DNA of 64,000 bases from Salinicola corii (GTDB lineage: Bacteria > Pseudomonadota > Gammaproteobacteria > Pseudomonadales > Halomonadaceae), in the NCBI RefSeq assembly GCF_008298015.1, contig NZ_VTPX01000001.1:496001-560000 (forward strand), written 5' to 3'. How positions within the stretch are numbered: the stretch's first letter is position 1; every line of letters begins with the position of its first letter. This document shows positions 26,813-35,126 of this stretch, in pieces. A model generated the notes under the pieces. The model searched no databases, was not told where the DNA came from, and worked only from the letters and a program-made list of their open reading frames with translations. The position numbers and the translations under genes are program-made.

Positions 26813-28410
26813 GCTGGGCGGTAGTCGAACTCGTGAAAGTCCGCCGCGAGTCCGGCCCCGGAGAGATCCTGGGCGCAGAGGCCGACGAAGGTACCGGTGA
26901 AGCGGATATAGTCCGGATCGTCGTCGCAGAGATGGGAGATGTCGAGCGGCTCGCCGATCGGCTGCCACTCGATACCGTCGCCATCTCGATCCGGATCGCC
27001 CTGCGCATCGCCCGGCGCATGGAAGAAACGCAGCCATTCGCGCTCCAGACGCGCCATCAAGCGCACGTCGCCATCGACCAGGGGGAAATCGCTGGTCAGC
27101 GGCTCGTCATAGACGCCATGGCGCGAGACGAGGATGCCGAGGCAACGGCCCAGCGTCTCGTCCCGGGTCACCCTCAGGTAGACGTAATCCTGGGTGTCGT
27201 AGTAGAGGATCAGCCCCGCCATCTGCTGGAAATGGTCGGGGTGGAAGGACAGTCGCGTCTCCACCTCCACCTCGAGATGGGTCAGGCGCCTGGCCAGCAG
27301 GCTCTGTCGGTGGGTCGACTGCATCGACTCGCCGCCCTTGAGCCGCAGGCAGCCCGGGCGCTCGGTCAGCGACAGCCAGGTGTCGTCGAACGGCCTGCGC
27401 AGACTCTGCCAGTAGCGGTGGAGGCCGGGGCTCTCGAAGGTATCGCGATCCGGCTCGGCGAGGGGAGCCTGCCAGTGAAGATCCGGGCCGGCCACCCGGT
27501 GGCTGGGATAGGGGCCGCCCTCGATGCGGAGCCAGTCGTCCTCGGTCCAGACGCAGCGCTGCAGGGCGGTCTCGCGCCCCAGCATGCAGCGCCCGGCGAC
27601 GACCGGTCGGGCACAGAGATGGGCGCAGTACCACTCGCCCCCGGCGGCCTCCACCAGGCTGCCGTGGCCGGCCTTCTGCAGCTGGTCGGCGGCATCCGGG
27701 TTCGAGGTGAGCACCGGGTTGGTCGGGTCGACCTCGTAGGGCCCCGTCAACTGGCGCGAGCGGGCTACCGTCATGGCATGGCCGTAGCCGGTACCGCCCT
27801 CGGCGGTGACCAGGTAGTAGTAGCCGTTTCTTCGATAGAGATGCGGGGCTTCGGTGACGCCCAGGGACGTGCCCCGAAAGATGTTGTGCACGGGCCCGGT
27901 GAGTCGCTGGCGTTCGATGTCGTAGCGCTGCAGGGCGATACCGGCGAAGGCGTTACGGCCCTTGCGGAAATCCCAGATCATGTTGAGCAGCCAGCTGCTG
28001 CCGTCATCGTCGTGGAACAGCGAGGGGTCGAAGCCGCTACTGTTGAGAGGAACCGGTTCCGACCAGGGCCCCTCGATCCGCTCGGCGCTGACCAGATAGT
28101 TGTGGGTGTCCTTGAACGCGCCACGGCGACTCTTGACGTTGGTGTAGATCAGATGGAAGCGGCCATGCGCGTAGCTCAGGCACGGTGCCCACACGCCGCC
28201 GGAATCGATGTCGCCGATCATGTCCAGCTGCGAGCGCCGGTCGAGGGGCGACGGCAACTGGCGCCACTGGAGCAGGTCCCGGGAGTGATGGAGCGCGACC
28301 CCGGGAAACCATTCGAAGGTCGAGGTGGCGATGTAGTAGTCGTCGTCGACCCGGAGTATCGACGGGTCCGGATGAAAGCCGGGCAGGATGGGGTTGGCAA
28401 TGGTGGACAT
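26791..28410 (-). CDS. Glycoside hydrolase family 43 beta-xylosidase / arabinofuranosidase
   Basis: The 539-residue protein is a full-length GH43 enzyme of the XynB type. It has an N-terminal five-bladed propeller (residues 5-310) and a C-terminal beta-sandwich (about 325-530). The catalytic residues are at the canonical places: Asp15 (FHPDPSI), Asp128 (SGFDPSLF) and Glu187 (GVTEAPHLY). No signal peptide is seen, so it cleaves xylo-oligosaccharides in the cytoplasm after uptake, probably through the GPH transporter encoded 23 bases upstream. The start MSTIANPILP at 28410 is typical. Its 3' end overlaps the wrbA terminator. Confidence 0.93.
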   Translation of the reverse strand: MSTIANPILPGFHPDPSILRVDDDYYIATSTFEWFPGVALHHSRDLLQWRQLPSPLDRRSQLDMIGDIDSGGVWAPCLSYAHGRFHLIYTNVKSRRGAFKDTHNYLVSAERIEGPWSEPVPLNSSGFDPSLFHDDDGSSWLLNMIWDFRKGRNAFAGIALQRYDIERQRLTGPVHNIFRGTSLGVTEAPHLYRRNGYYYLVTAEGGTGYGHAMTVARSRQLTGPYEVDPTNPVLTSNPDAADQLQKAGHGSLVEAAGGEWYCAHLCARPVVAGRCMLGRETALQRCVWTEDDWLRIEGGPYPSHRVAGPDLHWQAPLAEPDRDTFESPGLHRYWQSLRRPFDDTWLSLTERPGCLRLKGGESMQSTHRQSLLARRLTHLEVEVETRLSFHPDHFQQMAGLILYYDTQDYVYLRVTRDETLGRCLGILVSRHGVYDEPLTSDFPLVDGDVRLMARLEREWLRFFHAPGDAQGDPDRDGDGIEWQPIGEPLDISHLCDDDPDYIRFTGTFVGLCAQDLSGAGLAADFHEFDYRPAKSRRSS

Positions 28411-28433
28411 TCGATCTCCTGTCGCGACGGGTT

Positions 28434-29837
28434 TCAGCGTTTGGCGGCGAGGTCGGCGACGATGGCCGGATAGCGCTTGTCGAGGTCGTAGAACAGCATC
28501 AGCACGATCATCAGCGCGCAAAGGCCCATCGGCAGATAGACGAACAGCGCCTGGATCGCGAACAGCGCCGTGTCGCTCTGCTCGCCGCCACCGCCGACAT
28601 AGCCGCCGAAGGCCAGTATCCATCCCAGCAGTGCCGTGCCCAGCCCGCTGCCGATCTTGATGCCCATGCTGCCGCCGCTGTAGACCATGCCTTCGTTGCG
28701 AATCCCGGTCTTCCACTCCCCGTACTCGATGGTGTCGCCGAGCAGTGCGAACATGCTGCCGTTGATCGGTGCCTTGCCGAGCCCGCGGATGACGGTGCCG
28801 GCGACGATCAGGTAGACGTTGCCGAGGTCGATCAGCATGACGCCATAGCCGACCAGGGTGATCAGTTCGCCGACGATGATCGCGTTGCGCTTGCCGTAGC
28901 GCTTGGTGATCGGCGCCACGAACGCCATTCCTGCCAGGATGAAGACGATGTAGGCGGTGGTGATGACGCCCACCAGCCAGGTATCGTCGAGTAGATACTG
29001 GGCGTAGTAGACGACGGCCCCGGAATTGAGCGCGTTGAAGACGTAGGTGATCAGGATGAACAGCGTGGCCAGCGCCCAGTAGCGATTCTTGCCGAGCGTA
29101 CGCAGGCTCTGCTTCAGTGGGACCGGCGTCTGGCGCCGTTTCTCGTCGGCCGGCTGGACGCGTTCGCGGGTGCTCTTGAAGGTGAACAGGAACAGCCCCG
29201 TGCCGATGGCGCCGAAGATCGCGAAGGTGACGATCCATCCTCCCTGGCCGCCGCCGAACAGCGTGGCCACCGGCAGCGTCAGGTTGCTGACGAGAAGCAC
29301 CCCGACCAGCGCCAGGCTCATGCGAAAGACATTGAGCAGCGAGCGCTGATACTGGTCCTGGGTGATCAGCGAGTTGAGCGTGCCGTAGGGCACGTTGAGG
29401 CCGGTATAGACCAGGCATACCAGGTTGTAGGTCACCGCGATGTAGACCGTCTGCCAGAACGGAGAGACATCGGGCACCGCGAACAGCAGCACCGCCGAGA
29501 TCGCGAACGGCACCGCCAGCCACAGCAGCCAGGGCCTGGCCTTGCCGTGTCGCGAGGTGGTCTTGTCGATCACGTAGCCCATGGCGATGTCCGAGACGCC
29601 GTCGAACACCCGCGAAAACAGCATGATCGAGCCGATGATGCCGGCGGCGATGCCAATCACATCGGTGTAGTAGTAGACGATGAAGATGCTCATCGCCTGC
29701 CAGATGAAATTGCTGGCCAGATCCCCGCAGCCGTAGCCGATCCGCTCCATCAGCGGGACGGCCGCCGCGGGGTCGTGCGCTGACCGTGGGTCTGTCTCTA
29801 CCGTGCTTGTCTCGATCGCACCTGTGTCGCTCGTCAT
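28434..29837 (-). CDS. GPH-family glycoside:cation symporter (xyloside transporter-like)
   Basis: This 467-residue membrane protein has twelve predicted helices and the glycoside-pentoside-hexuronide family pattern: RIGYGCGDLASNFIWQAMSIFIVYYYTDV, SRVFDGVSDIAMGYVIDKTTSRHGKARPWLLW, GTLNSLITQD. The XynT/XylP branch imports xylosides or pentoses with sodium or protons. ATG 29837 has GAGGTGAC immediately upstream and precedes the first family motif by about 30 residues. It stands between the xylose porter and GH43 genes in one operon. Confidence 0.9.
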   Translation of the reverse strand: MTSDTGAIETSTVETDPRSAHDPAAAVPLMERIGYGCGDLASNFIWQAMSIFIVYYYTDVIGIAAGIIGSIMLFSRVFDGVSDIAMGYVIDKTTSRHGKARPWLLWLAVPFAISAVLLFAVPDVSPFWQTVYIAVTYNLVCLVYTGLNVPYGTLNSLITQDQYQRSLLNVFRMSLALVGVLLVSNLTLPVATLFGGGQGGWIVTFAIFGAIGTGLFLFTFKSTRERVQPADEKRRQTPVPLKQSLRTLGKNRYWALATLFILITYVFNALNSGAVVYYAQYLLDDTWLVGVITTAYIVFILAGMAFVAPITKRYGKRNAIIVGELITLVGYGVMLIDLGNVYLIVAGTVIRGLGKAPINGSMFALLGDTIEYGEWKTGIRNEGMVYSGGSMGIKIGSGLGTALLGWILAFGGYVGGGGEQSDTALFAIQALFVYLPMGLCALMIVLMLFYDLDKRYPAIVADLAAKR

Positions 29838-29921
29838 TGTCACCTCGCTACCGGTGATGGCCGCCGCGGCCGCTGCTCTCGGCGGGACCGCGACGACCAT
29901 CCCTATCCATGAATTGCCGCC

Positions 29922-31328
29922 TTACTCGTAGGCCATCTCCTCGAGTTCCTTGCCGTTGGTTTCACGCACGAAGCGGGCGACGAAGATGGCCGAGATCAGC
30001 GCGCAGAGGGCATAGAAGCCGTAGGCGCCGGTCAGGCCGATCGACGCCAGCATGATCGGGAAGGTCATGGTGATGGCGAAGTTGGCGAGCCACTGGAACA
30101 GGCCGGCGATGGCCAGGCCCGAGCCGCGTACCTGGTTGGGGAACATCTCGCCGAGCATGACCCACATCACCGGGCCCCAGGAGACGTTGAAGAAGAAGAC
30201 GTAGACGTTGGCAGCGATCAGCGCGAGCACGCCATTGCCCGTGGAGAGCGCCAGCGAACCGTTGACGATGTCGGCGGTGGAGAAGGCGTAGACCAGCATC
30301 GCCAGGGTGACGGTCATGCCTACGGAGCCGCCCCACAGCAGCGGCTTGCGCCCGATCCGATCGATCAGGCCGATGGTGACCAGGCAGGCGGCGATGCTGA
30401 CGGCGCCACTGATGACGTTGATCATCAACGCATCGCTCTCGGAAAAACCGACCGCCTGCCACAGTACCGCGCCGTAGTAGAACACCACGTTGATACCCAC
30501 CAGCTGCTGGAACACGGCCAGACCGATGCCGATCCAGACCAGCTTCAGCACCTTGCCGGTCTGCGGATTGATCAGGTCCCGCAGGCGCGGCTGGTGACGA
30601 CTGGAGAGGGAGGCACGGATATCGGCCAGACGCTTGTGGGTACCGGCTTCGTCATAGACCAGGCGAAGGACCCGCTCGGCCTTGTCGTGGTGTCCGGCGC
30701 TGACCAGGAAGCGCGGGCTTTCCGGAATGAACATCAGCGCGATCAGGAAGATGACCGCCGGGATCAGTTCCATCCAGAACATGCAGCGCCAGGCCTCGAA
30801 CCCGAACCACAGCGTTGCGGTGGAGCTACCGGCGACATTGGCCAGGATGTAGTTGTTGAGAAAGGAGAAGAACAGGCCCCCGATGATCGCCACCTGCTGG
30901 ATCGTTGCCAGCCGGCCGCGCAGGTGGGACGGGGCGATCTCGCTGATATAGGCCGGCGACATGACGCTGGCCGCGCCAACCGCCAGGCCGCCCAGGACAC
31001 GATAGATCACGAACTCGAGCGATCCGCCGGCGATACCGGAACCCCAGGCACTGATGATGAAGAAGACGGCGGCCACCAGCAGCAGCGTGCGGCGGCCGAA
31101 CTTGTCCGCCAGGCGACCGGCGAAGAAGGCGCCGACGGCGCAGCCGAGCAGCATCGAGGCGACATTGAATCCAGTGCCGACGCTCTGCGACTGGAAGGCC
31201 TGCTGCAGGCCGTCGACGGTGCCGTTGATGACGCCGCTGTCGAAGCCGAACAGGAAGCCGCCGATAGCGGCGACGCAACAGGTGAGCAGAACCACGACAG
31301 GGCGTTGTGAAGCAACTTGAGTTGGCAT
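29922..31328 (-). CDS. MFS sugar porter (XylE/GalP type)
   Basis: The 468-residue protein shows sugar-porter signatures: GFDSGVINGTVDGLQQ, GRLADKFGRRTLLL, IPESPRFLVSAG, QQLVGINVVFYYGAVLW, DRIGRKPLLWGG and PNQVRGSGLAI. It is a proton-coupled monosaccharide importer, probably for D-xylose or L-arabinose given its neighbours. The start MPTQVASQRP at 31328 is the natural one; the frame extends upstream into the dehydrogenase gene without coding similarity. Confidence 0.92.
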   Translation of the reverse strand: MPTQVASQRPVVVLLTCCVAAIGGFLFGFDSGVINGTVDGLQQAFQSQSVGTGFNVASMLLGCAVGAFFAGRLADKFGRRTLLLVAAVFFIISAWGSGIAGGSLEFVIYRVLGGLAVGAASVMSPAYISEIAPSHLRGRLATIQQVAIIGGLFFSFLNNYILANVAGSSTATLWFGFEAWRCMFWMELIPAVIFLIALMFIPESPRFLVSAGHHDKAERVLRLVYDEAGTHKRLADIRASLSSRHQPRLRDLINPQTGKVLKLVWIGIGLAVFQQLVGINVVFYYGAVLWQAVGFSESDALMINVISGAVSIAACLVTIGLIDRIGRKPLLWGGSVGMTVTLAMLVYAFSTADIVNGSLALSTGNGVLALIAANVYVFFFNVSWGPVMWVMLGEMFPNQVRGSGLAIAGLFQWLANFAITMTFPIMLASIGLTGAYGFYALCALISAIFVARFVRETNGKELEEMAYE

Positions 31329-31374
31329 TGTGAAGCTCCGTTGGTGTATCGAGGGCGGCGTCGGCGACTCGCGA

Positions 31375-32109
31375 TCAGAGCCAGCCGGCGTCGACCCAGT
31401 AGTTGTGTGCGGTGCAGGCGGCCGCGTCATCCGAGGATAGGAACAGCACCATGGCGGCCACGTGGTGGGGATGGATACGCACCTTGAGCTTCTGCTCGGC
31501 GACGATCTGGGCTTCGTCCTCGGGGCCGTACCAGCGGGACTGACGCGGCGTCTTGACATTGCCGGGGATCACGCAGTTGACCCGGATGCCGTCGCTGCCC
31601 AGCTCGCTCGCCAGGGCCCGGGTCAGCCCCTCGATGCCGGCCTTGGCGGTTTCGTAGAGCACCATGCCGGGCTGGCCCAGGTGCCAGCTGATCGAGCCCA
31701 GGTTGATGATCACGCCCTGTCCACGGCGGCGCATGGCCGGGGCGACCTCGCGTGCGGCCAGCACCAGATGGCGCAGGTTGACCGCCATGCGGTTTTCCCA
31801 GTACTCGGGCGTGACGTCCTCGAGTCGATGGCGGTCGTCATTGGCGGCGTTGTTGACCAGCACGTCGATGTCACCGATGCCGGCAAGCGTCGCGATCAAC
31901 GCCTCGGCATCGGTGAGGTCGCAGCGATGAAAATGGACCCGTTCGCCCAGCTCGTCCGCCAGCGCCTCGGCGTCATCGAGGATATCGATAAAATGAACCT
32001 GGGCGCGCTGCGCGGCGAAGGCGCGTACCAGGCCCGCCCCGATGCCGGAACCGCCGCCGGTGACGACGACGCGCTTGCTTTCGAGACTGGGATAGATGGC
32101 TGACTGCAT
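31375..32109 (-). CDS. xylB: D-xylose 1-dehydrogenase (NAD+), Caulobacter XylB type
   Basis: The 244-residue short-chain dehydrogenase closely resembles Caulobacter XylB: MQSAIYPSLESKRVVVTGGG at the start, then VLVNNAANDDRHRLEDVT, INLGSISWHLGQPGMVLYETAKAG and CVIPGNVKTPRQSRWY. It oxidises D-xylose at C1 to xylonolactone, the first step of the Weimberg/Dahms routes. Here xylB is used in that sense, not for xylulokinase. No xylonate dehydratase lies in the window, so later steps are elsewhere. It is first in the operon, 16 bases after a palindromic operator. Confidence 0.9.
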   Translation of the reverse strand: MQSAIYPSLESKRVVVTGGGSGIGAGLVRAFAAQRAQVHFIDILDDAEALADELGERVHFHRCDLTDAEALIATLAGIGDIDVLVNNAANDDRHRLEDVTPEYWENRMAVNLRHLVLAAREVAPAMRRRGQGVIINLGSISWHLGQPGMVLYETAKAGIEGLTRALASELGSDGIRVNCVIPGNVKTPRQSRWYGPEDEAQIVAEQKLKVRIHPHHVAAMVLFLSSDDAAACTAHNYWVDAGWL

Positions 32110-32124
32110 GAGGTCTCTCGATGG

Positions 32125-32145
32125 TTAGTAAATGCTGTTAACTAA
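32125..32145. promoter_or_regulatory. XylR-type operator (ROK) palindrome
   Basis: TTAGTAAA and TTAACTAA flank a five-base spacer, matching as inverted repeats at seven of eight positions. The TTAGT...ACTAA ends are like operators of ROK-family xylose repressors. It lies 16 bp upstream of the xylose dehydrogenase start in the intergenic region shared with the ROK gene. Confidence 0.7.
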
Positions 32146-32296
32146 GTGTTGCCGCAGCATGCGCGCTTGGCGAACCGGCTGCCATTGGTCATTGGTGTTA
32201 AGACTTAGGTCGCGACGAGAGGAGCGCCTTCGGTGGGAATCGGCCGGCTTTGGTATAGTCGCGGCATCCACCGCCACCCGACGTTGCCATCATCCA

Positions 32297-33487
32297 ATGC
32301 ATAATGCGTTCACGCCGCAGACCTCCGGCGATCTCAACTACCTCAAGAGCCTCAACCGCAGCACGATCCTGAGCACCGTGCGCCGGAGCCCCGGGTTGTC
32401 GCGGGCCGACATCGCGCTGCGAACCGGCCTGACCAAGGCCACGGTGGGCAGCGTGGTGCAGGCGCTGGTCGAGCGGGGATGGCTGCGCGAAGGGGAGCTC
32501 CACGCGCGCGGCGGGGGGCGGCCGGGGCGGGCGCTCTACCTGGATGGCGAGCGCCACTACATGCTGGGTGCCGAGGTCGGGGTCAAGGGGCTGCGGCTGG
32601 TCGCTTGCAATCTGCTTGGCGTCGTCCTGGCAAGCATCCACCAGGAGGAGCCTCCCACCGATCCTGCCACGACCGCGAAGCGGCTGGCGGCGCTGCTGGT
32701 ACAGCTGCGTCAGGCGCCCGACATCGCGGAACGCCGCTGCCTTGGACTAGGGGTCGCGGTGCCGGGCCCCGTCTCGCCCAGGGCGCCGATCCTCAGCCTG
32801 GCGCCCAACCTGGGCTGGGTGGACATCGACTTCCTGGCGCTGCTGCGCGAGCAACCGGACCTGCCGGACGGGGTGTGGCTGCTGGACAACGAGGCGAACG
32901 CCGCCGCCTTCGGCGAGTTCTATTTCTTCGAGGGCGTGCCCCCTGAGTCGATCGCCTACATCAGCGCCGGCAGCGGCATTGGCTGTGGCGTGGTCAGCGG
33001 CGAGCACTTTCCGCTGGTGCCGCGGGGCCACCAGGGGCTGGTGGGGGAGATCGGGCATACCGTGATACAGCCGGGAGGCGCGCTCTGCCACTGCGGCAAT
33101 CACGGCTGCGCGGAGACGCTGGTCAGTGGGTGGGCGCTGCGCGAGGCGCTGCACGTCGACATCGATGCCAGTCTCAGCAACGCGGTTCTGGCCCGGGCCG
33201 AGGATGGCGAGGTCCAGGCCGTGATGAAGCGAGCCGGCGAAGCGCTCGGCCTGCTGATGCTCAACCTGCATCACACGCTCAACCCGTCGATGCTGATTCT
33301 GGGGGGATCGTTGATGAAGCTGGGCGAGAGCCTGACCGGGCCGGCCCTGGCCTACTTCGCCACCCACCAGAACGACCTGCTCCGGCAGTCGCAGACGGTA
33401 CCCGTCAAGGTGATCGGGGACAGCACCTACGTGGCCGCCAGAGGCGCCGCCGCCCAAGTAATGGCTCGGGCGGCGATCGAGATTTGA
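32297..33487 (+). CDS. xylR: ROK family transcriptional repressor (XylR-like)
   Basis: The 396-residue protein has an N-terminal winged helix (NRSTILSTVRRSPGLSRADIALRTGLTKATVGSVVQALVERGWL) and a C-terminal ROK sugar-kinase fold. The latter includes LGVAVPGPV, YISAGSGIGCGVVSG, the ROK zinc motif GHTVIQPGGALCHCGNHGCAETLVSG and LILGGSLMKLG. It probably represses the divergent xylose operon through the 32125-32145 palindrome and is released by xylose. ATG 32297 (MHNAFTPQTSGDLNYLKSLN) is the conventional start; a longer frame begins upstream. It ends six bases from the convergent transporter gene. Confidence 0.88.
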   Translation: MHNAFTPQTSGDLNYLKSLNRSTILSTVRRSPGLSRADIALRTGLTKATVGSVVQALVERGWLREGELHARGGGRPGRALYLDGERHYMLGAEVGVKGLRLVACNLLGVVLASIHQEEPPTDPATTAKRLAALLVQLRQAPDIAERRCLGLGVAVPGPVSPRAPILSLAPNLGWVDIDFLALLREQPDLPDGVWLLDNEANAAAFGEFYFFEGVPPESIAYISAGSGIGCGVVSGEHFPLVPRGHQGLVGEIGHTVIQPGGALCHCGNHGCAETLVSGWALREALHVDIDASLSNAVLARAEDGEVQAVMKRAGEALGLLMLNLHHTLNPSMLILGGSLMKLGESLTGPALAYFATHQNDLLRQSQTVPVKVIGDSTYVAARGAAAQVMARAAIEI

Positions 33488-33493
33488 GCCAGA

Positions 33494-34789
33494 TCAGAGC
33501 AGTCCGATCAGGTAGGCGAAAGCCAGCATCACCAGGCTGAACAGCCACAGCAGGAAGAATGAGTAGCGGATATGGCGGCCCATCTCCGCGCCGGCCAGGC
33601 CAAGCGCCAGCCACATGGCGGGAGAGAACGGGCTGATCATCTTGCCGACGTTGTTGCCGATTGTCATGGCGTACACCACGCTGTCGGCGGCGACGCCCTG
33701 GGTCGAAGCGACCTGCTCGACCACTGGCAGCAGGGCGAAGTAATAGGCGTCGGTGCTGGTCAGCATGTCCAGCGGCACGCCGAAGACGCCGATCACCAGA
33801 TGCAGGTAGGGCACCATGGATTGGGGCAGCACCTGGGCCAGGTCGGTGGCGATCGATTCGAGCATGCCGGTACCGGAAAGGATCCCCAGAAAGGCGCCGG
33901 CGGCGCTGATGATCGATGCCATCAGCAGGGCACCGGGCGCGTGCGCCTTGATACGCTCCATCTGCTGGCTGGGCTTGGGGTAGTTGGCCAGCAGCACGAC
34001 ACCGAGCGCCAGCATGAACATGTAGGCGGGCGGCATGACGCCGGATGCCAGCACGCCGATGGTGGCGACGGCGATGCCCAGGTTGAGCCAGAACCGTGGC
34101 GGCAGCGCCTTGCCGTTCTCGGCATCGGCAACGACGTTGTCCGGCGAGGGTCGATCGTCTTGGGCGGGTAACCGCCGGATCCTTCCCTGTTCGCGCAGGC
34201 CGAGGAGAGCGGCGAAGATCATCAGGATGGCGAAGCCAGCGATCTGCACCGGCAGCATGGCGCGCCACAACTCGGTGGGACTGATGCCGGTAACGGCGGC
34301 GGCGCGTCCGATCGGACCCGCCCACGGGACGAGATTCATGATGCCGATGCTCGCCGAGACGATCAGCAGCAGCAGGTAAGGACTCATTCGCAGGCGCTGA
34401 TAGAGCGGTAGCAGCGCGGGTATGGAGATCAGGAACGTGGAAGCGCCGGAACCATCTAGATGGGCGATGGTGCCGATCACGCCGGTACCCATGGCGACGG
34501 CGATCACGTTGCCGCGAGTGAGCGCCACCACGCGGTTGATCAAGGGGTCGAACAGGCCGACATCCTGGAGCACGCCGAAGAAGAGGATGGCGAAGATGAA
34601 CATCACCGCCACATTGGCGACATCCTGTAATCCCGACTCGAAGAACCCGGCAATGTCCGTCGGCCCGAAACCGGCCAGAAGGGCGCCGATCAACGGGACC
34701 ATCGACAGCGCAATGATCGGTGTGACGCGTTCGGTAAGCAGTAACGCCACAATGGCGATGATGATGCCAAGGCCAATGATCGTGAGCAA
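33494..34789 (-). CDS. CitMHS family citrate-metal:H+ symporter, TTG start
   Basis: This 431-residue membrane protein has about twelve helices and CitMHS landmarks: GFGPTDIAGFFESGL, FAILFFGVLQDVGLFDPLINRVV, GTIAHLDGSGASTFLISIPALLPLY, and a C-terminal TSTDAYYFALLPVVEQVA. Members import citrate complexed with Mg or Ca. No ATG stands near the natural N-terminus. TTG at 34789 follows GGAGG with a six-base gap and gives LLTIIGLGIIIAIV, the usual first helix. The frame extends to 34885 without family similarity. A 13-bp palindrome lies farther upstream. Confidence 0.85.
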   Translation of the reverse strand: MLTIIGLGIIIAIVALLLTERVTPIIALSMVPLIGALLAGFGPTDIAGFFESGLQDVANVAVMFIFAILFFGVLQDVGLFDPLINRVVALTRGNVIAVAMGTGVIGTIAHLDGSGASTFLISIPALLPLYQRLRMSPYLLLLIVSASIGIMNLVPWAGPIGRAAAVTGISPTELWRAMLPVQIAGFAILMIFAALLGLREQGRIRRLPAQDDRPSPDNVVADAENGKALPPRFWLNLGIAVATIGVLASGVMPPAYMFMLALGVVLLANYPKPSQQMERIKAHAPGALLMASIISAAGAFLGILSGTGMLESIATDLAQVLPQSMVPYLHLVIGVFGVPLDMLTSTDAYYFALLPVVEQVASTQGVAADSVVYAMTIGNNVGKMISPFSPAMWLALGLAGAEMGRHIRYSFFLLWLFSLVMLAFAYLIGLL

Positions 34790-35126
34790 AAAACACCTCC
34801 GCAAGATGGCATGCGTCACCGGAAACGGTTCGGCATGAAATGACGATGCGGCGGGATAGTAGGCAGAGCCTTTTCTTCGAGGCAATTCTTACATAAACGT
34901 AAACATTACTGATTTGTAAGGATTTTGTGGTCTGAGGTGGATGCTGAGGTGGTGTGGATTATTGGCGCTCGTCGTTGTAATTCCTGATGAATTCATCGGT
35001 TGGTGACGCTCTCGAGATGACATGAACCTTTCCAATCGGAAAGGTTCATGCCATCGATGCGGCATTGATTTATAGACCAAAGTCTAATCTCGAGGCGGCC
35101 TGCCGATGTCGCTCAATGGAAGACAT
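34790..35126. other. Intergenic region between the CitMHS gene and sbcC
   Basis: These 337 AT-richer bases have no convincing gene. They contain the perfect palindrome at 35021-35050 and a smaller inverted repeat TAGAC, CAAA, GTCTA at 35073-35086. They presumably hold the promoter of the transporter gene, which points away from sbcC. Confidence 0.5.
35021..35050. promoter_or_regulatory. Perfect 13-bp inverted repeat with four-base loop
   Basis: CATGAACCTTTCC and GGAAAGGTTCATG flank AATC. There is no T tract on either strand, so it is not a clear intrinsic terminator. It lies about 230 bases upstream of the citrate transporter and 70 bases past the sbcC stop. It could be an operator or an mRNA end structure. 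Confidence 0.55.
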
